DNA of 64,000 nt from Enterobacter chuandaensis (GTDB lineage: Bacteria; Pseudomonadota; Gammaproteobacteria; Enterobacterales; Enterobacteriaceae), in the NCBI RefSeq assembly GCF_003594915.1, contig NZ_QZCS01000003.1:351634-415633 (forward strand), read 5' to 3'. The notes below the pieces were generated by a model, which saw only the letters and a list, made by a program, of their open reading frames with translations, had not been told where the DNA came from and made no database searches. Positions 42,871-53,069 of the stretch are shown here, in pieces; position 1 is the first letter of the stretch, and every line of letters begins with the position of its first letter. Both the position numbers and the translations under genes were made by a program.

Positions 42871-42958
42871 ACGAATATCCGGCCAGCATCACGCCGCCGA
42901 TACCGCTCACGGCCATCAGGACAAAAAGGGTAATAATGGCCAGTTTGGTTGCCTTCAT
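42845..42958 (-). CDS. yohO: Small membrane protein YohO
   Basis: A 37-residue protein with one membrane helix, read from an ATG seven bases after GGAG; a second ATG lies one codon upstream. The stretch [16 protein letters not shown] closely matches E. coli YohO ([18 protein letters not shown] from memory), and the place next to mlrA and yehW is the same. Function unknown. Its 3' end overlaps yehW tail to tail by 26 bases. Confidence 0.8.
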   Translation of the reverse strand: MKATKLAIITLFVLMAVSGIGGVMLAGYSFIVRGGVG

Positions 42959-43027
42959 CATGTGCTCCTGTTGTTAACGGAACAATTATACGGTGAAGCG
43001 CAGCTGTTAATGAACCATTAAATGCCG

Positions 43028-43768
43028 TTATGGCTCATCGGGGCCAAGGGAGTAAACCGGGTAACCATTTTCACGCCATTGCGTCAGCAGCTGTTGCTGC
43101 GTGGCGGTGGGCACTTCGCCACACCAGACCAGCAGGGTCTGACCGTCGAAAAATTCAGGCTTAAGCTGGGCCAGCGAGTGCGCCAGGACATCCACGCGCC
43201 AGCCTTTTTGGGTGGCAATCCACGCTTCCAGCCACAGGCGGGTGGTATCGTGCACGTTCCAGCCGACCACCAGCGCATCTTTTCCGGCTTTGTTCTTCGC
43301 AGAGGCAAGGCAGACGGCAATGTAGTTGATCAGCACGCCGTCGAGCATACTGAGCAGCGCCTGCAGGGTGGACTGCTGGCACTGCAGGCGTCGACGGAGC
43401 GGAATGAAAAGGTGGGTGATGAGCGATTGTGCCGGGTGATCGCGCCCCTGCTCTTTGATCCAGGCGCGCACGCGCTGCAGGTTACCGGCCTGTAGAAGCC
43501 GCAGCAGAGTTTCCTGCTGTTCACGCCAGAGGTGTTGCGTGTCGGCATCGTCGTGGCTCAGCAGGGACTACACTTTGCCGACCTGCACCCCGTTGTCGAT
43601 CCAGCTTTTGATTTCGCGGATCCGGTCGATATCGGCATCGTTGAACAGACGATGCCCGCCGTCCGTTCTCTGCGGTTTGAGCAATCCATACCGCCGCTGC
43701 CACGCCCGTAGGGTAACGGGATTGATATCACAAAGGAGTGCCACTTCACCGATTGTGTAAAGCGCCAT
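43028..43768 (-). pseudogene. mlrA: mlrA, curli/biofilm regulator, interrupted by an in-frame amber codon
   Basis: MlrA is a MerR-like activator of csgD for curli and cellulose. The frame opens with [16 protein letters not shown] and an intact MerR helix-turn-helix (about 1-60), then meets TAG at 43568-43570, codon 67. E. coli has lysine there (KVKMLLS), so one AAG-to-TAG change explains it. After the stop the same frame runs on for 179 codons with close similarity to MlrA, ending SLGPDEP, and no other break. Total length would be about 246. Unless suppressed, only the DNA-binding part would be made. Confidence 0.85.
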
Positions 43769-43985
43769 ATTTGCCCCCTGGCTTACGCGTCCCCAGCTTA
43801 ACTGTAGACCCACTTTGCCGAACCAGGAAGAGCTGATTAATTTTTAAACAAATAATGCGAAGTCTGCGCGATGTGCAGAAAAAGGTGTGATAACGGACAC
43901 GATTTTGCGCTTTTTTGGGGTGCTTCAAAGAAAGTTAACCAACATCCGTGTATGTTACGCGTTTTTAGCGTGTGCGGTTTTGAGT

Positions 43986-45671
43986 ATGTACGAGTTTAAT
44001 CTGGTGCTGCTGTTGCTTCAGCAGATGTGCGTGTTTCTTGTCATTGCCTGGCTGATGAGTAAAACGCGTCTTTTCATCCCGCTGATGCAAGTTACCGTAC
44101 GCCTGCCGCACAAGCTGCTCTGCTACGTCACCTTCTCTATTTTTTGCATCATGGGGACCTACTTCGGCCTCCACATCGAAGACTCTATTGCCAATACGCG
44201 CGCCATCGGTGCGGTGATGGGCGGGCTGCTGGGTGGTCCGGTCGTCGGTGGCCTTGTAGGTTTAACCGGGGGGCTGCACCGCTATTCCATGGGCGGGATG
44301 ACGGCGCTCAGCTGCATGATCTCGACTATCGTCGAAGGGCTTCTCGGCGGGCTGGTACACAGCTACATGATTAAGCGCGGTCGCCCGGACAAGGTGTTTA
44401 GCCCGCTTACCGCCGGGGCCATTACTTTTGTGGCCGAAATGGCGCAGATGGCGATCATTCTGCTGATCGCCCGCCCGTTTGAGGATGCGCTGCACCTGGT
44501 CAGCAATATTGCCGCCCCGATGATGGTGACCAACACCGTCGGCGCGGCGCTGTTTATGCGTATTCTGCTCGACAAGCGCGCCATGTTTGAGAAGTACACC
44601 TCGGCCTTTTCCGCCACGGCGCTGAAGGTCGCCGCCTCGACCGAAGGGATCCTGCGCCAGGGGTTTAACGAAGAGAACAGCATGAAGGTGGCTCAGGTGC
44701 TGTATAAAGAGCTGGATATCGGTGCTGTGGCCATTACCGATCGCGAAAAGCTGCTGGCCTTTACCGGCACCGGGGACGATCACCATCTGCCAGGCAAACC
44801 GATCTCGTCGACCTACACGCTACGCGCCATTGAAACCGGCGAAGTGGTCTATGCCGACGGTAACGAAGTGCCATATCGCTGTTCGCTGCACCCGCAGTGC
44901 AAGCTGGGTTCCACGCTGGTGATTCCGCTGCGCGGGGAAAATCAGCGGGTGATGGGCACCATCAAACTGTATGAGGCGAAAAACCGTCTGTTTAGCTCTA
45001 TCAACCGCACGCTGGGGGAGGGCATCGCCCAGCTGCTTTCTGCGCAGATTCTGGCGGGGCAATATGAGCGGCAGAAAGCGCTGCTGACGCAGTCTGAAAT
45101 TAAGCTGCTGCACGCCCAGGTTAATCCGCATTTCCTGTTTAATGCGCTTAATACGTTGAAGGCGGTGATCCGCCGCGACAGCGATCAGGCCGCGCAGCTG
45201 GTGCAGTTTCTGTCGACCTTTTTCCGTAAAAACCTGAAACGGCCGTCAGAGATCGTGACTTTGGCCGACGAGATTGAGCACGTGAATGCCTATCTGCAGA
45301 TTGAGCAGGCGCGTTTTCAGTCGCGCCTGCAGGTGTCGCTCTCCGTTCCGGATGAGCTGGCGTATCAGCATCTTCCGGCCTTTACCCTGCAGCCTATTGT
45401 GGAGAACGCCATCAAACATGGTACTTCGCAGCTTCTGGGGACAGGGGAGATAACCATCGCCGCCAGCCGTTTTAACCATCATCTGGTGCTGGATATCGAA
45501 GATAACGCGGGGCTTTACCAGCCTTCCACCTCAGGCGGATTAGGCATGAGCCTGGTGGATAAACGCCTGCGCGCCCATTTTGGCGACGACTGTGGCATTA
45601 CCGTCGCCTGCGAGCCTGACCGCTTTACCCGTATTACCGTTCGACTGCCGCTGGAGGAAAACGCATGTTAA
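43986..45671 (+). CDS. btsS: Pyruvate-sensing histidine kinase BtsS (YehU)
   Basis: LytS-type sensor kinase that binds external pyruvate with high affinity and signals to BtsR. The 561-residue protein, same length as E. coli, starts at the ATG giving [13 protein letters not shown]; 33 upstream codons are excluded. Order: membrane sensor domain of the 5TM-LYT type (about 1-200), GAF domain (about 215-350), His-kinase domain with phospho-histidine in [14 protein letters not shown], and ATPase domain with NAIKHGT. btsR starts inside its last codons (7-base overlap). Confidence 0.95.
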   Translation: MYEFNLVLLLLQQMCVFLVIAWLMSKTRLFIPLMQVTVRLPHKLLCYVTFSIFCIMGTYFGLHIEDSIANTRAIGAVMGGLLGGPVVGGLVGLTGGLHRYSMGGMTALSCMISTIVEGLLGGLVHSYMIKRGRPDKVFSPLTAGAITFVAEMAQMAIILLIARPFEDALHLVSNIAAPMMVTNTVGAALFMRILLDKRAMFEKYTSAFSATALKVAASTEGILRQGFNEENSMKVAQVLYKELDIGAVAITDREKLLAFTGTGDDHHLPGKPISSTYTLRAIETGEVVYADGNEVPYRCSLHPQCKLGSTLVIPLRGENQRVMGTIKLYEAKNRLFSSINRTLGEGIAQLLSAQILAGQYERQKALLTQSEIKLLHAQVNPHFLFNALNTLKAVIRRDSDQAAQLVQFLSTFFRKNLKRPSEIVTLADEIEHVNAYLQIEQARFQSRLQVSLSVPDELAYQHLPAFTLQPIVENAIKHGTSQLLGTGEITIAASRFNHHLVLDIEDNAGLYQPSTSGGLGMSLVDKRLRAHFGDDCGITVACEPDRFTRITVRLPLEENAC

Positions 45672-46384
45672 GAGTGCTGATTGTGGATGACGAGCCGCTG
45701 GCACGGGAAAACCTGCGCGTTCTGCTGCAGGAGCAGCCTGATATTGAAATTGTGGGGGAGTGCGCCAACGCCATTGAGGCCATCGGTGCGGTGCACAAGC
45801 TGCGCCCGGACGTGCTGTTCCTCGACATTCAAATGCCGCGCATCAGCGGACTGGAGATGGTCGGCATGCTTGACCCGGAGCATCGCCCCTACATCGTGTT
45901 TCTGACGGCATTTGATGAATATGCCGTTAAGGCTTTTGAGGAGCACGCGTTTGATTATTTACTCAAGCCGATTGAAGAGAAGCGGCTGGAAAAAACGCTC
46001 ACCCGTTTACGCCAGGAGCGAACCGTCCAGGACGTTACGTTGCTGCCGGAGAACCAGCAGCCGCTGAAGTTTATCCCCTGCACCGGGCACAGCCGGATCT
46101 ATCTTCTGCAGATGGACGATGTAGCGTTTGTCAGCAGCCGCCTGAGCGGGGTGTTTGTCACCAGCGCGGAAGGGAACGAAGGGTTTACCGAACTGACCCT
46201 GCGCACGCTGGAGAGCCGCACGCCGCTGATTCGCTGCCACCGCCAGTATCTGGTGAACATGGCGCACCTGAAAGAGATCCGTCTGGAAGATAACGGCCAG
46301 GCCGAGCTGGTGCTGCGCGCCGGGCAAACCGTCCCGGTTAGCCGCCGCTACCTGAAGAGTTTGAAAGAGGCGATTGGCCTGTAA
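45665..46384 (+). CDS. btsR: LytTR response regulator BtsR (YehT)
   Basis: Partner of BtsS; activates the pyruvate carrier gene btsT in E. coli. The 239-residue protein has a receiver domain with phospho-aspartate D54 (FLDIQMPR) and a LytTR DNA-binding domain from about 135 ([32 protein letters not shown]). No btsT gene is in the window. Confidence 0.95.
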   Translation: MLRVLIVDDEPLARENLRVLLQEQPDIEIVGECANAIEAIGAVHKLRPDVLFLDIQMPRISGLEMVGMLDPEHRPYIVFLTAFDEYAVKAFEEHAFDYLLKPIEEKRLEKTLTRLRQERTVQDVTLLPENQQPLKFIPCTGHSRIYLLQMDDVAFVSSRLSGVFVTSAEGNEGFTELTLRTLESRTPLIRCHRQYLVNMAHLKEIRLEDNGQAELVLRAGQTVPVSRRYLKSLKEAIGL

Positions 46385-46430
46385 AACTGGTACACTGCGC
46401 GCCATTGCATCATCGACATTCGAAGGCTCT

Positions 46431-46901
46431 ATGCTAAGTAACGATATTCTTCGTAGCCTGCGCTACACCCTGAAAGCAAATAACAACGACATGGTGCGCA
46501 TTCTTGCGCTGGCCGATATGGAAGCCACGTCGGCAGGTTTCGACACCTGGATGACCAAAGAAGATGAAGAGGGCTTCGTTCGTTGCCCGGACATCATTCT
46601 TTCGGGTTTCCTGAACGGCCTGATTTACGACAAGCGTGGCAAAGATCCGGCCGCGCCAGAGCTGGCGCTGGAGCGTCGGGTGAATAACAACACGGTGCTG
46701 AAAAAGCTGCGCATCGTATTCTCGCTGAAAACGGACGATATTGTGGCGATCATGACCGAGCAAAAATACCGCGTGTCCGTGCCGGAAGTGACCGCCATGA
46801 TGCGCGCGCAGGACCATAAAAACTACCGCGAGTGCGGCGACCAGTTTCTGCGTAATTTCCTGCGCGGGCTGACCCACCGGGTGCATCACCCGAAGGCGTA
46901 A
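46431..46901 (+). CDS. yehS: DUF1456 protein YehS
   Basis: A 156-residue cytoplasmic protein made of two repeated DUF1456 modules (MLSNDILRSLRYTLKANNNDMV and NNNTVLKKLRIVFSLKTDDIV); function unknown. The start matches E. coli YehS in length; 19 upstream codons are excluded. It follows btsR after 46 bp. Confidence 0.93.
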   Translation: MLSNDILRSLRYTLKANNNDMVRILALADMEATSAGFDTWMTKEDEEGFVRCPDIILSGFLNGLIYDKRGKDPAAPELALERRVNNNTVLKKLRIVFSLKTDDIVAIMTEQKYRVSVPEVTAMMRAQDHKNYRECGDQFLRNFLRGLTHRVHHPKA

Positions 46902-46925
46902 ATGCGGCATGGGTGCGGCATGATA

Positions 46926-46960
46926 CCCTCACCCCGGCCCTCTCCCTTTGGGAGAGGGAG
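46926..46960. repeat. CCCTCACC-family palindromic repeat
   Basis: CCCTCACCCCGGCCCTCTCCC with its partial inverse, between yehS and metG. Confidence 0.65.
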
Positions 46961-46963
46961 AAC

Positions 46964-46994
46964 AAAAAAGCCGGAGATTATCTCCGGCTTTTTT
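46964..46994. terminator. Bidirectional terminator between yehS and metG
   Basis: Perfect 14-base arms (six A plus GCCGGAGA, and complement) around TTA, so there is a T run in both directions. Serves converging yehS and metG. Confidence 0.92.
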
Positions 46995-46995
46995 G

Positions 46996-49029
46996 TTATT
47001 TCACCTGCTGACCCGGCTTCGCGCCTTCGTCAGGGCTTAACAGGAAAATATCTTTCCCGCCAGGGCCAGCGGCCATCACCATCCCCTCGGAGATGCCGAA
47101 GCGCATTTTGCGCGGCGCCAGGTTAGCGACCATCACGGTCTGACGACCGATCAGTACCTGCGGGTCCGGGTAGGCTGAACGGATGCCGGAGAAGACGTTA
47201 CGCTTCTCGCCGCCGAGATCCAGCGTCAGGCGCAGCAGCTTGTCAGAGCCTTCCACAAATTCAGCGTTCTCAATCAGCGCCACGCGCAGGTCGACTTTGG
47301 CGAAATCATCAAAGGTGATGGTTTCCTGAATCGGATCGTCCGCCAGCGGGCCGGTCACCGGTGCCGCAGCTGCCTTCACTTCTTCTTTGGATGCTTCCAC
47401 CAGGGCTTCAACCTGCTTCATCTCGATGCGGTTGTACAGCGCCTTGAAGGTGTTCACCTTGTGGCCGAGCAGCGGCTGCGCCATTGCATCCCAGGTCAGT
47501 TCAGTGTTCAGGAACGCTTCAGCGCGGGCTGCCAGCTGTGGCAGAACCGGCTTCAGATAGGTCATCAGCACGCGGAACAGGTTGATGCCCATGGAGCAGA
47601 TGGCCTGCAGATCGGCATCGCGACCTTCCTGTTTAGCGACAACCCACGGCGCCTGCTCGTCCACATAGCGGTTAGCCAGGTCAGCCAGCGCCATGATTTC
47701 ACGCACCGCTTTACCGAACTCGCGCGTTTCCCAGGCCTCGCCAATGGTCGCCGCCGCGTCGGTGAAGGTTTGGTACAGGGCAGGGTCCGCCAGTTCAGCG
47801 GCCATTACGCCGTCAAAGCGTTTGGCGATAAAGCCCGCGTTACGGGAGGCCAGGTTCACCACCTTGTTCACGATGTCCGCGTTCACGCGCTGCACGAAAT
47901 CTTCCAGGTTCAGGTCGATATCGTCGATGCGGGAAGAGAGCTTCGCGGTGTAGTAGTAGCGCAGGCTGTCCGCGTCGAAGTGGTTCAGCCAGGTGCTGGC
48001 CTTGATAAATGTGCCGCGAGATTTGGACATCTTCGCGCCGTTTACCGTCACGTAGCCGTGAACGAACAGGTTGGTCGGCTTGCGGAAGTTGCTGCCTTCC
48101 AGCATGGCCGGCCAGAACAGGCTGTGGAAGTAAACGATGTCTTTACCGATGAAGTGGTACAGCTCGGCGGTAGAGTCTTTCTTCCAGTATTCGTCGAAGC
48201 TGGTGGTGTCGCCACGCTTGTCACACAGGTTCTTGAAGGAGCCCATGTAGCCGATTGGCGCGTCCAGCCAGACGTAGAAATATTTGCCCGGCGCGTTCGG
48301 GATTTCGAAGCCGAAGTACGGCGCATCGCGGGAGATATCCCACTGCTGCAGGCCGGATTCGAACCACTCCTGCATCTTGTTCGCCACCTGCTCCTGCAGC
48401 GCGCCGCTGCGGGTCCACGCCTGCAGCATTTCGCTGAAGGATGGCAGGTCGAAGAAGAAGTGCTCGGAATCACGCATCACAGGCGTGGCGCCGGATACCA
48501 CGGATTTCGGCTCAATCAGTTCGGTCGGGCTGTAGGTCGCGCCGCAGACTTCGCAGTTATCGCCGTACTGATCCGGGGATTTACATTTTGGACAGGTGCC
48601 TTTGACAAAACGGTCCGGCAGGAACATGCCTTTTTCCGGATCGTACAGCTGAGAGATGGTGCGGTTTTTGATAAAACCGTTCTCTTTCAGACGGGTGTAG
48701 ATCAGCTCCGACAGCTCGCGGTTTTCGTCGCTGTGCGTGGAGTGATAGTTGTCATAGCTGATGTCAAAGCCAGCAAAATCGGTCTGATGCTCCTGACTCA
48801 TTTCGGCAATCATCTGCTCCGGGGAAATCCCCAGCTGCTGCGCTTTCAGCATGATCGGGGTGCCGTGGGCATCGTCCGCACAGATGAAGTTAACCTCGTG
48901 GCCGCGCATTCGCTGGTAACGGACCCAGACATCAGCCTGGATATGCTCCAGCATGTGGCCGAGGTGGATTGAGCCGTTGGCGTACGGCAGGGCGCACGTT
49001 ACCAGAATTTTTTTCGCGACTTGAGTCAT
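46996..49029 (-). CDS. metG: Methionyl-tRNA synthetase MetG
   Basis: Charges tRNA-Met. The 677-residue protein, same length as E. coli, starts at [19 protein letters not shown]; an ATG three codons upstream is less likely. It shows the HIGH-type motif HLGHM, the zinc knuckle CPKCKSP/CEVCGA, the KMSKS loop, and a C-terminal tRNA-binding dimer domain (from about 575, [15 protein letters not shown]). Divergent from mrp, as in E. coli. Confidence 0.98.
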   Translation of the reverse strand: MTQVAKKILVTCALPYANGSIHLGHMLEHIQADVWVRYQRMRGHEVNFICADDAHGTPIMLKAQQLGISPEQMIAEMSQEHQTDFAGFDISYDNYHSTHSDENRELSELIYTRLKENGFIKNRTISQLYDPEKGMFLPDRFVKGTCPKCKSPDQYGDNCEVCGATYSPTELIEPKSVVSGATPVMRDSEHFFFDLPSFSEMLQAWTRSGALQEQVANKMQEWFESGLQQWDISRDAPYFGFEIPNAPGKYFYVWLDAPIGYMGSFKNLCDKRGDTTSFDEYWKKDSTAELYHFIGKDIVYFHSLFWPAMLEGSNFRKPTNLFVHGYVTVNGAKMSKSRGTFIKASTWLNHFDADSLRYYYTAKLSSRIDDIDLNLEDFVQRVNADIVNKVVNLASRNAGFIAKRFDGVMAAELADPALYQTFTDAAATIGEAWETREFGKAVREIMALADLANRYVDEQAPWVVAKQEGRDADLQAICSMGINLFRVLMTYLKPVLPQLAARAEAFLNTELTWDAMAQPLLGHKVNTFKALYNRIEMKQVEALVEASKEEVKAAAAPVTGPLADDPIQETITFDDFAKVDLRVALIENAEFVEGSDKLLRLTLDLGGEKRNVFSGIRSAYPDPQVLIGRQTVMVANLAPRKMRFGISEGMVMAAGPGGKDIFLLSPDEGAKPGQQVK

Positions 49030-49166
49030 AGTAGGCATTACTTCTTTTAACTGTGAAAAGGGTTTTTGATATTACCAAAAGGGGCATTATTAAGTAAGCA
49101 CAAACCACGGCCTTTCAGGTAAACTTGTTTGTCTAAGGTCTTATTCACAAGAACAAAGGAGTCGGG

Positions 49167-50276
49167 ATGAGTTCTCAATCCCAGGCCAAATCACCGGAAG
49201 CCTTACGAGCAATGGTCGCCGGGACGCTGGCTAACTTTCAGCATCCAACCCTGAAGCACAATCTCACTACGCTGAAAGCGTTACACCATGTCGCATGGCT
49301 GGACGACACGCTGCACATTGAGCTGCAGATGCCGTTCGTCTGGACCAGCGCCTTTGACGCGCTGAAAGAGCAGACCAGCGCTGAGCTGCTGCGCATTACC
49401 GGCGCAAAAGCGATTGACTGGAAGCTGAGCCACAGCATCGCCACGCTGAAGCGCGTGAAAAACCAGCCTGGCGTCAACGGGGTGAAAAACATCATTGCCG
49501 TCAGTTCGGGCAAGGGCGGGGTGGGGAAATCCTCTACTGCCGTTAACCTGGCGCTGGCGCTGGCGGCGGAAGGGGCAAAGGTCGGTATTCTGGATGCCGA
49601 TATCTACGGTCCGTCCATTCCAAACATGCTGGGCGCGGAAAACCAGCGTCCAACCTCGCCGGACGGCACGCATATGGCGCCGATCGTGGCGCACGGCCTG
49701 GCGACTAACTCTATCGGTTACCTGGTGACCGACGATAACGCTATGGTCTGGCGCGGCCCGATGGCCAGCAAGGCGCTGCTGCAGATGCTGCAGGAGACAA
49801 TGTGGCCGGATCTGGATTATCTGGTGCTGGATATGCCGCCAGGCACCGGTGACATTCAGCTGACGCTGGCGCAAAACATTCCGGTAACGGGTGCCGTTGT
49901 GGTCACCACGCCGCAGGATATCGCGCTGATCGACGCCAAAAAAGGCATCGTGATGTTCGAGAAAGTGGAAGTGCCGGTGCTGGGTATCGTCGAGAACATG
50001 AGCATGCACATCTGCAGCAACTGTGGACACCATGAACCTATCTTCGGTACCGGCGGTGCGGAGAAGCTGGCGGCGCAGTATCACACCCAGCTACTGGGGC
50101 AGATGCCGCTGCATATTTCCCTGCGTGAAGATCTGGACAGCGGTAAACCAACGGTGGTCAGCCGCCCGGACAGCGAATTTGCCCAGATGTATCGCCAGCT
50201 GGCAGGGCGCGTTGCGGCGCAACTTTACTGGCAGGGAGAAGTGATCCCGGGTGAAATCGCCTTCCGCGCGGTGTAA
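49167..50276 (+). CDS. mrp: Iron-sulfur cluster carrier ATPase Mrp (ApbC)
   Basis: Carries and delivers iron-sulfur clusters in the cytoplasm. The 369-residue protein has an N-terminal DUF59-type domain (about 10-90), the deviant P-loop SSGKGGVGKSSTAVNLA, and the cluster-binding CSNC motif in MHICSNCGHHEP. Divergent from metG. Confidence 0.96.
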   Translation: MSSQSQAKSPEALRAMVAGTLANFQHPTLKHNLTTLKALHHVAWLDDTLHIELQMPFVWTSAFDALKEQTSAELLRITGAKAIDWKLSHSIATLKRVKNQPGVNGVKNIIAVSSGKGGVGKSSTAVNLALALAAEGAKVGILDADIYGPSIPNMLGAENQRPTSPDGTHMAPIVAHGLATNSIGYLVTDDNAMVWRGPMASKALLQMLQETMWPDLDYLVLDMPPGTGDIQLTLAQNIPVTGAVVVTTPQDIALIDAKKGIVMFEKVEVPVLGIVENMSMHICSNCGHHEPIFGTGGAEKLAAQYHTQLLGQMPLHISLREDLDSGKPTVVSRPDSEFAQMYRQLAGRVAAQLYWQGEVIPGEIAFRAV

Positions 50277-50293
50277 TTCCTCTGCGCTTTAGT

Positions 50294-50372
50294 GCCGGGT
50301 GGCGGCTTCGCCTTGCCCGGCCAACGAATGGCACTATCACGTAGGTCGGGTAAGGCGAAGCCGCCACCCGAC
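50294..50372. repeat. REP-type palindromic repeat pair
   Basis: Two REP units (50294-50321 and 50341-50372) between mrp and the converging GNAT gene; the second unit ends beside that gene's stop codon. Confidence 0.8.
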
Positions 50373-50373
50373 T

Positions 50374-50829
50374 TTAACGCAATCGGTAATGCATCAGATA
50401 GTACTCTCCCTCAGGAGAATTCCCCGTCGCCTCAATGTGCCAGCCGTGCCGCTGGTAAAACGCAATAGCCCGCGCATTCTTCACCAGACACTTGAGTGAC
50501 CCCGTGCTGGTAAACGTCTTCTGTACGTGTTCAAGCAACACATGTCCGACGCCCAGGCTCTGATACTGCGGATCGACAAACAGGTTGTGCAGAAAATTAT
50601 CGTTCGTCCAGACTGAGGCGAAGCCAAGTCGGTGCCCATCCTGTTCCGCCACCCAAATCTCTTCGTCCAGGGTTGCCGCGTCAAAATCTTCAAGCTGCCA
50701 CGCAGAACTGTCCAGCCACGGCCAGGCTTCACGCCGGGCGTGGAGGAAGAGCGTGCGCAGGAAAGGGCGATCGCTCTCCTGCCACGGACGGATTACGATC
50801 GTATCAGCGATGATAGAAGATATCTCCAT
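50374..50829 (-). CDS. GNAT family N-acetyltransferase
   Basis: A 151-residue GNAT protein; substrate unknown. The acetyl-CoA loop QSLGVGHVLLEHV and the C-terminal NARAIAFYQRHGWHIEATG are typical of the YhdJ/YjgM-like small GNAT group. The start giving MEISSIIADTIVIRPW is chosen; it overlaps the last 26 bases of rcnB on the same strand, so the two are probably coupled. The open frame goes further into rcnB but with no family match. Confidence 0.82.
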   Translation of the reverse strand: MEISSIIADTIVIRPWQESDRPFLRTLFLHARREAWPWLDSSAWQLEDFDAATLDEEIWVAEQDGHRLGFASVWTNDNFLHNLFVDPQYQSLGVGHVLLEHVQKTFTSTGSLKCLVKNARAIAFYQRHGWHIEATGNSPEGEYYLMHYRLR

Positions 50830-51136
50830 TGTAGGCTTTGTAGATTTTGCCATCGGCATCGCCAATCAGAACGTAGTTTTCACCCATGTAGGTCCAGTGG
50901 GTACCGGCATCCGGCGCCGGAAGGTTACGCAACTGGTACTGTTTGATGGTGTACTCCGGCGTTTGATACTGCGCGGGTGCGGTGTCGCCGATTTTGAACT
51001 TTGTGAAATCCGCGATGAATTCTTGTTCTTCGTAGGCCTTAATGCCCGATGGCGCAGCGGCGGTTTGCGGGGCAGAGAACGCGGAGCCCGCCAGAGACAG
51101 TAATACACCCAGAAGCAGCAGTTTACGCTTAGCCAT
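50804..51136 (-). CDS. rcnB: Periplasmic nickel/cobalt homeostasis protein RcnB
   Basis: A 110-residue periplasmic protein that in E. coli helps nickel and cobalt export by RcnA. A signal peptide ends SAFSA. The mature part has FIADFTKFKIGDTAPAQY and LRNLPAPDAGTHWTYMG, nearly the E. coli RcnB sequence, and ends IFYHR. The start giving MAKRKLLLLG matches the family. In E. coli it follows rcnA and is divergent from rcnR; neither is here. Confidence 0.9.
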   Translation of the reverse strand: MAKRKLLLLGVLLSLAGSAFSAPQTAAAPSGIKAYEEQEFIADFTKFKIGDTAPAQYQTPEYTIKQYQLRNLPAPDAGTHWTYMGENYVLIGDADGKIYKAYNGDIFYHR

Positions 51137-51189
51137 TTTTTCTCCAGTGATATCGTTACAGATGCTTTTTGTCTGCGGGGCGTACATGA

Positions 51190-51622
51190 CGAGGCAGACA
51201 GTCCATTTTAAGTATCAAAGCATGGTGTGTTTGATAAAAAATGTAACAAAAGTGGAGGGTTTTGGGTAGTCGATTACGGCGATGTTCATCATTACAGTGA
51301 ATGCTCGCTGTGTTAGTTATTTATTATTTTTATTATTTTATTAATCTATTCTGAAAATAACTCTCGCCGTCAAAATTGGACTGTTAAGCGAATGCTTTCA
51401 CGAGGGATAACATTTAATATGCGCCACCGTATAAAGTGATATTCGTTTCTGTTTTCTTGCGCAATTGTGCGCTGACGTTAACTTTTTTATAAATCAGCGG
51501 GCTTGCGCTTTATGGTTTTTAGATGTCACGAAATTATTAATATAATTATATTTCATGGTGTTAGCTGGAATTCTTTTGCGAGCTTAACGCCAGGCGCAAC
51601 GATTAATCAACATTTAATATAA
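51190..51622. other. AT-rich intergenic stretch before the wza remnant
   Basis: About 430 bp with no open frame of note and clearly lower GC than the neighbours. TTAATCTATTCTGA (51341-51354) matches nine of fourteen positions of an RcsAB-like box, a weak hint of former Rcs control. No JUMPstart or ops element was recognised. Confidence 0.4.
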
Positions 51623-52621
51623 ATGAAAAATACAATTGCACTTTCACTCTTATTTTTCACGGTCAGCCAGTTAACAGGGTGTGTATTTTCACCGGGTCAA
51701 AATTTAAGTCTGTCCGGGAAAAAGGTTACGCCAGCTGAAGACGTTAATTATCAGCTGGACAAACGCGTGGAGATTTTTCCTTTGACCCCGGCTTTGATTG
51801 AAAAATTGCGTCCACCCATGTCTAAATCTCAGGCAAATCCTAATCTGGATGAGCAGCTCAAAAACTGGGAATACCGTATTGGTCCGGGGGACATTCTGAC
51901 GGCGACCGTCTGGGATCACCCTGAATTAACGACGCCCGCGGGGCAATACCGCAGCGCGAGCGACGCCGGCAACTGGGTCAATGCCGATGGTACGCTCTTT
52001 TATCCCTACGTTGGAAAGCTGCACGTGGCAGGAAAAACGGTGACGCAGGTGCGCCAGGAGATCACCGCGCGGCTGGATAAGGTCATTGAGAGCCCGCAGG
52101 TGGGCGTCAGCATTGCCTCCTTGACGCATGATGGCAAGGACTCGCGTCTTTCTCTCTCTGCCCTGATGCAGCATGGCGATCTGACCCAAAATAAGCTGCT
52201 TTATCCTGGCGACATCCTGTTTGTTGCCCGTAACAATGCCCTGAAAGTGTTTGTGAGGGGCGAGGTGGTTAAACAGAGCACGCTTAAGATGGATCGCAGC
52301 GGCATGACGCTGGCCGAAGCTCTGGGGAATGCGGCGGGTTAAACCAGGATATGGCCGATGCAACCGGGATTTTTTGTTATTCGCCTGACGTCTCAGAAAG
52401 GCGAGAAGGACAAAATCGCTAATATCTATCAGCTCAATGCAGAAGATGCCTCCGCCATGGTGCTGAGTACGGAATTCCAGCTGGAGCCGTACGACATTGT
52501 CTATGTCTCTACAGCCCCGCTTTCACGCTGGAACCGCGTGATCATCCAGCTGGTACCGACCATCAGTGGCGTACATGACCTGACCGAAACCGTCCGTTAC
52601 ATCAGATCGTGGCCGCAATAA
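51623..52621 (+). pseudogene. wza: wza/gfcE-like polysaccharide export lipoprotein, degenerate
   Basis: Wza forms the outer-membrane channel for capsule or exopolysaccharide. The frame begins with a lipoprotein signal ending LTGC and reads well through [15 protein letters not shown]. Compared with E. coli Wza about 47 residues are missing in frame between VSIAS and LTHDG, the region of the SLBB domain. A one-base loss after EALGNAAG makes TAA at 52340-52342, and an extra T in the T run near 52369-52374 restores the frame, which then continues as [13 protein letters not shown] to the C-terminus. The stop overlaps the wzb ATG. Three lesions mark it as a pseudogene. Confidence 0.88.
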
Positions 52622-53069
52622 TGTTCAATTCCATTTTAGTGGTTTGCACCGGCAATATTTGCCGTTCACCGATTGGCGAGCGGCTGTTACGTCAGTTATT
52701 ACCCTGCAAGCAGATGACCTCGGCAGGTATATTTGGGCTCGAAGGACGCCCGGGGATGCGGCAGCAAAAGAAATCGCCTCGCGCCACGGTGTTTCGCTGG
52801 AAGGTCACGTGGCGCGTAAGGTCACACGTAGTCTGTTACAAAAATCCGATTTGATTCTGGTGATGGAGCCGGAGCATCTCCGCTTTATTGCCTCTGTAGC
52901 CCCGGAGATTCGGGGGAAATCGCTGTTGTTTGGTCAGTGGCTTGAGACAAAGGACATTCCCGACCCGTATTGCAAAAGTCGGGAAGCCTTCGAATATGTT
53001 TTCGAACAGTTGGGAAAATCCAGCCAGGAATGGGCTCGTCGTTTGCGTCAACAAGGAATGAAGCAGTAA
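52621..53069 (+). pseudogene. wzb: wzb/etp-like protein tyrosine phosphatase, frameshifted
   Basis: Low-molecular-weight tyrosine phosphatase that resets the kinase Wzc/Etk. The start MFNSILVVCTGNICRSP holds the CX5R active site. Near 52752-52756, in GGGG, one base is missing; the frame shifts and the rest (AAAKEIASRHGVSLEGHVAR, then IPDPYCKSREAF with the catalytic aspartate) continues in another frame to 53069. One G restored would give a normal protein of about 149 residues. It sits exactly between wza and wzc with one-base overlaps, the standard order. Confidence 0.85.

Noticed and set aside
47461..48972. Open frame of 503 codons on the plus strand
   Set aside because: Antisense to metG, whose identity is certain; no family motif in the shadow.
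51341..51354. RcsAB box before wza as a firm call
   Set aside because: Only nine of fourteen positions match in a very AT-rich stretch, so chance is likely; mentioned only as a weak hint.
51623..52621. Programmed frameshift in wza
   Set aside because: No slippery site or pseudoknot is evident, and a 47-residue deletion plus lesions in wzb and wzc favour decay.
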